DNA of 18,622 nucleotides from UBA6814 sp040753075 (GTDB taxonomy: Bacteria; Desulfobacterota; Desulfovibrionia; Desulfovibrionales; Desulfovibrionaceae): positions 1-18,622 of the forward strand of contig JBFMHA010000075.1 of the NCBI GenBank assembly GCA_040753075.1, written 5' to 3'. This document shows, in pieces, positions 16,132-18,622 of the stretch. Position 1 is the stretch's first letter. Every line of letters begins with the position of its first letter. The position numbers and the translations under genes were made by a program. The notes below the pieces were generated by a model that was not told the origin of the DNA, searched no databases, and saw only the letters and a list, made by a program, of their open reading frames with translations.

Positions 16132-17403
16132 GTGAACATCCCCATGAATATCATTGATGAGCTGTCCTGGCGCGGACTGATCTACCAGGTCTCGGACGAG
16201 GCCAAGGTCAAGGAGTGGTTCTCCACCCCGGGCCGCACCCTGTACTGCGGCTTCGACCCCACCGCCCCCAGCCTGCACATCGGCAACATGGTGCCCCTGC
16301 TCGCGCTCCTGCGCTTCAAGCGGGCCGGACACGACCCCATCGTGCTCATGGGCGGGGCCACCGGCCGCATCGGCGACCCCTCGGGCAAGGACAAGGAACG
16401 GGTGCTCCAGGACTACGCGGTCATCGAATCCAACATCGCCAGGATCCGCGGCCAGGTGCAGGCCCTGTTCGGGGACGACACCCGGGTGGTGAACAACTAC
16501 GACTGGACCAGGTCCATCTCGGTCATCGAGTTCCTGCGCGACTTCGGCAAGCACTTCACGGTCAACCACATGATGGCCAAGGAGTCGGTGAAGAACCGCA
16601 TCGAGCGCGACGAGGTGGGCATCTCCTACACCGAGTTCAGCTACATGCTCCTCCAGGCCCTGGACTTCCACCACCTCTACCTGGCGCACGACTGCCGCCT
16701 GCAGATCGGCGGCTCGGACCAGTGGGGCAACATCACCGCGGGCGCGGAGCTGGTGCGCCGCAAGGCCGGGGGCGAGGCCTTCGCCCTCACCTTCCCCCTG
16801 CTCACCACCGCGTCCGGGGCCAAGTTCGGCAAGTCCGAGAAGGGCGCGATATACATGGACCCGGAACTCACCTCGCCCTGGGAGTTCTACCAGTACTGGG
16901 TCAACGCCGACGACCGGGACGTGGTCAAGCTGCTCAGGTTCTTCACCTTCCTGGAGCAGGAGGAGATCGCGGCCCTGGAGCGGAGCGCGGCCGAGGCCCC
17001 GCACCTGCGCGAGGCCCAGCGCCGCCTGGCCGAGGAGATGACCGCGCTGGCGCATGGCCAGGCGGAAGTGGACAAGATCCTGGCCGCCACCGAGGTGCTC
17101 TTCGGCAAGGGCGACATCCGGTCCGCGGACCCGGCCACCCTGCGCGCGGCCCTGGCCGCGGCCCCGGCCGTGTCCTACGGATCGGCCGGGGAGCTGCCCC
17201 CGGCGCCCGACCTGCTCCTGGCCCTGGGGCTGGTGGCCTCCAAGGGCGAGGCCAAGAAGGCCATACAGTCCGGCGGGGTGTACCTGAACAACGCCAAGGT
17301 GGCCGACCCGGTGTACGCCCCCACGGCCGCGGACCTGCTGCACGGCCGGTTCCTGGTGCTGCGCAAGGGCAAGCGCAACTACGGCCTGGTCACGGTGGGG
17401 TAG
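16132..17403 (+). CDS. tyrS: Tyrosyl-tRNA synthetase
   Basis: 423 residues from a GTG start. The class I catalytic domain shows YCGFDPTAPSLHIGN (the HIGH motif is HIGN, 49-52), GGATGRIGDPSGKDKER (74-90), QIGGSDQWGNI (191-201) and the KMSKS equivalent KFGKS (231-235). A C-terminal S4 RNA-binding domain starts near 357 (KGEAKKAIQSGGVYLNNAKV) and runs to the end. It charges tRNA-Tyr. GTG is chosen because GGAAG lies 4 bases upstream; an ATG 12 bases later (16144) would begin MNIIDELSWRG and is also possible by homology. The UbiA-type gene follows after 7 bases, so the two are probably co-transcribed. Confidence 0.95.
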   Translation: MNIPMNIIDELSWRGLIYQVSDEAKVKEWFSTPGRTLYCGFDPTAPSLHIGNMVPLLALLRFKRAGHDPIVLMGGATGRIGDPSGKDKERVLQDYAVIESNIARIRGQVQALFGDDTRVVNNYDWTRSISVIEFLRDFGKHFTVNHMMAKESVKNRIERDEVGISYTEFSYMLLQALDFHHLYLAHDCRLQIGGSDQWGNITAGAELVRRKAGGEAFALTFPLLTTASGAKFGKSEKGAIYMDPELTSPWEFYQYWVNADDRDVVKLLRFFTFLEQEEIAALERSAAEAPHLREAQRRLAEEMTALAHGQAEVDKILAATEVLFGKGDIRSADPATLRAALAAAPAVSYGSAGELPPAPDLLLALGLVASKGEAKKAIQSGGVYLNNAKVADPVYAPTAADLLHGRFLVLRKGKRNYGLVTVG

Positions 17404-17410
17404 CTCCCGC

Positions 17411-18253
17411 ATGCGCGCCCTGGTTCTCCTGGCCCGGATGGTCAAGATCGAGCACTCGGTCTTCGCCCTGCCCTTCGCCTACGCCGGGTCCTTCCTGGCG
17501 GCCCGGGGCTGGCCGGGCTGGCGGGTGTTCCTCCTGGTGAGCCTGGCCATGGTGGCGGTGCGCTCCTTCGCCATGGCCTTCAACCGCATCGCGGACCTCA
17601 AGTTCGACCGGGAGAACCCCCGCACCCAGGGCCGTCCCCTGGTCACGGGCGAGATATCCCTGCCCGCGGCCTGGGCCTTCACCATCGCGTCGGCCGGGCT
17701 CTTCGTGCTGGCCTGCGCCGGCCTGAACTCCCTGTGCCTGGCCCTGTCGCCCGTGGCGCTGGGCCTGTGCGCGTTCTACTCCCTGACCAAGCGCTTCACC
17801 TGGGCCTGCCATTTCGTGCTCGGCCTGACCCTGGGCCTGGCCCCGGTGGCGGGCTGGATCGCCTTCGAGCCGGCGTTCCGGCTGCCCGCGGCGGCCCTGC
17901 TCCTGGCCGTGACCTTCTGGGTGGCCGGGTTCGACGTGATCTACGCCACCCAGGACATGGACTTCGACCGGGAGCGCGGGCTGCACTCCATCCCGGCCCG
18001 CTTCGGCCTGGACGCCGGCCTGGCCCTGTCCGCCTTCTGCCACGTGAACACCAGCCTGTTCCTGGGCCTGGCCGGCTGGTCCGCGGGCCTGGGCTGGCCC
18101 TACGCCGCGGTCTGGGCCCTGACCTCGGTGGTGCTCGCCTACGAACACGCCATCGTGAAGCCCGACGACCTCACCCGGGTCAACACCGCCTTCTTCACCC
18201 TGAACGGCTTCATCTCCCCGGCCCTGCTCCTGGGGGTGCTGCTGGGGATGTAG
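17411..18253 (+). CDS. UbiA-family prenyltransferase (menaquinone, MqnP-like)
   Basis: 280 residues, a polytopic membrane protein with about eight hydrophobic helices. The two Asp-rich motifs of the UbiA superfamily are clear: NRIADLKFDRENPRT (58-72) and YATQDMDFDRERGLHSIPARFG (178-199). They bind the Mg-diphosphate of the polyprenyl donor. Together with MqnB, MqnD, the prenyl synthase and UbiE in the same window, the likely role is prenylation of the naphthoate ring in futalosine-type menaquinone synthesis (MqnP); 4-hydroxybenzoate prenylation is less likely since no ubiquinone genes are seen. The start codon lies 7 bases after the tyrS stop, with only a weak SD (GGGGTAG). Confidence 0.91.
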   Translation: MRALVLLARMVKIEHSVFALPFAYAGSFLAARGWPGWRVFLLVSLAMVAVRSFAMAFNRIADLKFDRENPRTQGRPLVTGEISLPAAWAFTIASAGLFVLACAGLNSLCLALSPVALGLCAFYSLTKRFTWACHFVLGLTLGLAPVAGWIAFEPAFRLPAAALLLAVTFWVAGFDVIYATQDMDFDRERGLHSIPARFGLDAGLALSAFCHVNTSLFLGLAGWSAGLGWPYAAVWALTSVVLAYEHAIVKPDDLTRVNTAFFTLNGFISPALLLGVLLGM

Positions 18254-18266
18254 CGCGGAGGCCACC

Positions 18267-18479
18267 CTGGAAGCCCATCCCTCCCCGGACCCTGCCGCGC
18301 GGGACGAAGCGTCCGCGGTCCTGGCCCACGCTCCGGAACTGGCGCAGGCCTTCGCCGCCCTGCGCCGGGAGAACCGGCGGCTGCGCAAGGCCCTGACCTT
18401 CTACGCCGAGCCCGGCCAATGCGCCCAGGACTACCTGGGCGGCGGGTTCACCGACTCCCGCGCCGGCGGTTCGACATGA
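18267..18479 (+). CDS. Small zipper-like protein, probable CTG start
   Basis: An open frame of 70 residues with no ATG, GTG or TTG between its upstream in-frame stop (18201) and the body of the protein. A CTG at 18267 has GGAGG exactly 5 bases upstream and 13 bases separate it from the UbiA stop. The product has an acidic, Ala/Pro-rich start, a basic leucine-zipper-like helix (ELAQAFAALRRENRRLRKAL) and a tail TFYAEPGQCAQDYLGGGF. The heptad-like pattern and the tail look like a real short protein rather than a shadow. Its role is unknown. Either it uses the rare CTG start, or a sequence error or mutation removed a normal start. Confidence 0.55.
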   Translation: MEAHPSPDPAARDEASAVLAHAPELAQAFAALRRENRRLRKALTFYAEPGQCAQDYLGGGFTDSRAGGST

Positions 18480-18520
18480 CCTTCAGGCTTCGGGACTAGC
18501 CCGGATATTGCACGAAAAGA

Positions 18521-18589
18521 ATGGCGGATTGTCTCGTTTTGTGATAGATTTCAGTTGCCTAGACATGAAATCTACGAGAAATCCGCCAT
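18521..18589. repeat. Long imperfect palindrome at the right edge
   Basis: ATGGCGGATT (18521-18530) pairs with AATCCGCCAT (18580-18589); TCTCG (18532-18536) pairs with CGAGA (18575-18579); TAGATTTCA (18545-18553) pairs with TGAAATCTA (18566-18574). That gives 24 base pairs with a bulged G, an 8-base bulge and a 12-base loop. The right arm includes the first two bases of the ATG at 18588. Base composition drops to 26 G+C of 60 over 18541-18600. Confidence 0.7.
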
Positions 18590-18622
18590 GGCGAAACGTA
18601 CCTCAGATTGCATTGGTTTTCC
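18588..18622 (+). CDS. Start of an unidentified ORF cut by the window end
   Basis: ATG followed by AKRTSDCIGF with no stop before the window ends. Upstream there is only a weak GAGA. An alternative ATG at 18565 in another frame (MKSTRNPPWRNVPQIALVF) is also open to the edge. The lower GC and the palindrome suggest a mobile element, possibly a transposase gene, but too little is visible to name it. Confidence 0.3.
   Translation, partial: MAKRTSDCIGF

Noticed and set aside
18475..18498. A tiny frame ATG to TAG (MTFRLRD) after the zipper-like gene.
   Set aside because: Seven codons, no SD, and it overlaps the end of the preceding frame; chance is the simplest explanation.

Overview
The window is about 70% GC and reads as a chromosomal segment of a sulfate-reducing deltaproteobacterium of the Desulfovibrionaceae type (Desulfobacterota). 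This is an inference. It rests on a flavoredoxin-like protein, a futalosine-type menaquinone pathway (MqnB, MqnD), a PurS-PurL fusion without the glutaminase domain, a five-S1-domain S1 protein, and the long GC-rich intergenic hairpins typical of these genomes. No species can be named from the sequence alone.

Layout. (1) 1-2654: the 3' part of a NapH/NapG-like polyferredoxin gene, then an S1-type ribosomal protein gene with a clean intrinsic terminator. (2) 2711-3000: a small AT-rich islet carrying a 77-aa winged-helix-like protein on the minus strand, divergent from a flavoredoxin-like gene. (3) 3605-4586: an unrecognised minus-strand gene, then a 316-bp gap holding a strong terminator-like hairpin ahead of the next operon. 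(4) 4587-5490: a 60-aa protein overlapping ubiE/menG. (5) 5559-5756: a DUF2065 membrane protein on the minus strand. (6) 5829-8958: a TviB/WbpO-like UDP-sugar dehydrogenase, a short TTG-started ORF, mqnB and mqnD. (7) 8943-11499, minus strand: a substrate-binding protein and a sensor histidine kinase, probably one operon. (8) 11666-15855: a polyprenyl diphosphate synthase and the purL fusion, separated by a perfect 24-bp hairpin. (9) 16132-18479: tyrS with a good promoter, a UbiA-type prenyltransferase, and a short zipper-like ORF that seems to start at CTG. (10) 18490-18622: an AT-richer end with a long imperfect hairpin running into an ATG, possibly the edge of a mobile element.

The functional theme is menaquinone. 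MqnB and MqnD make 1,4-dihydroxy-6-naphthoate, the trans-prenyl synthase makes the side chain, the UbiA homologue joins them, and the UbiE homologue does the last methylation. These five genes sit in four separate transcription units among housekeeping genes (S1, PurL, TyrS). MqnA, MqnC, MqnE and the UbiD-type decarboxylase are not in the window.

I found no CRISPR array, tRNA, rRNA, phage module or recognisable defence system. The parts worth a second look are small: the AT-rich islet protein, the leader upstream of ubiE, the two short ORFs with unusual start codons, the hairpin immediately before purL, and the palindrome at the right edge.
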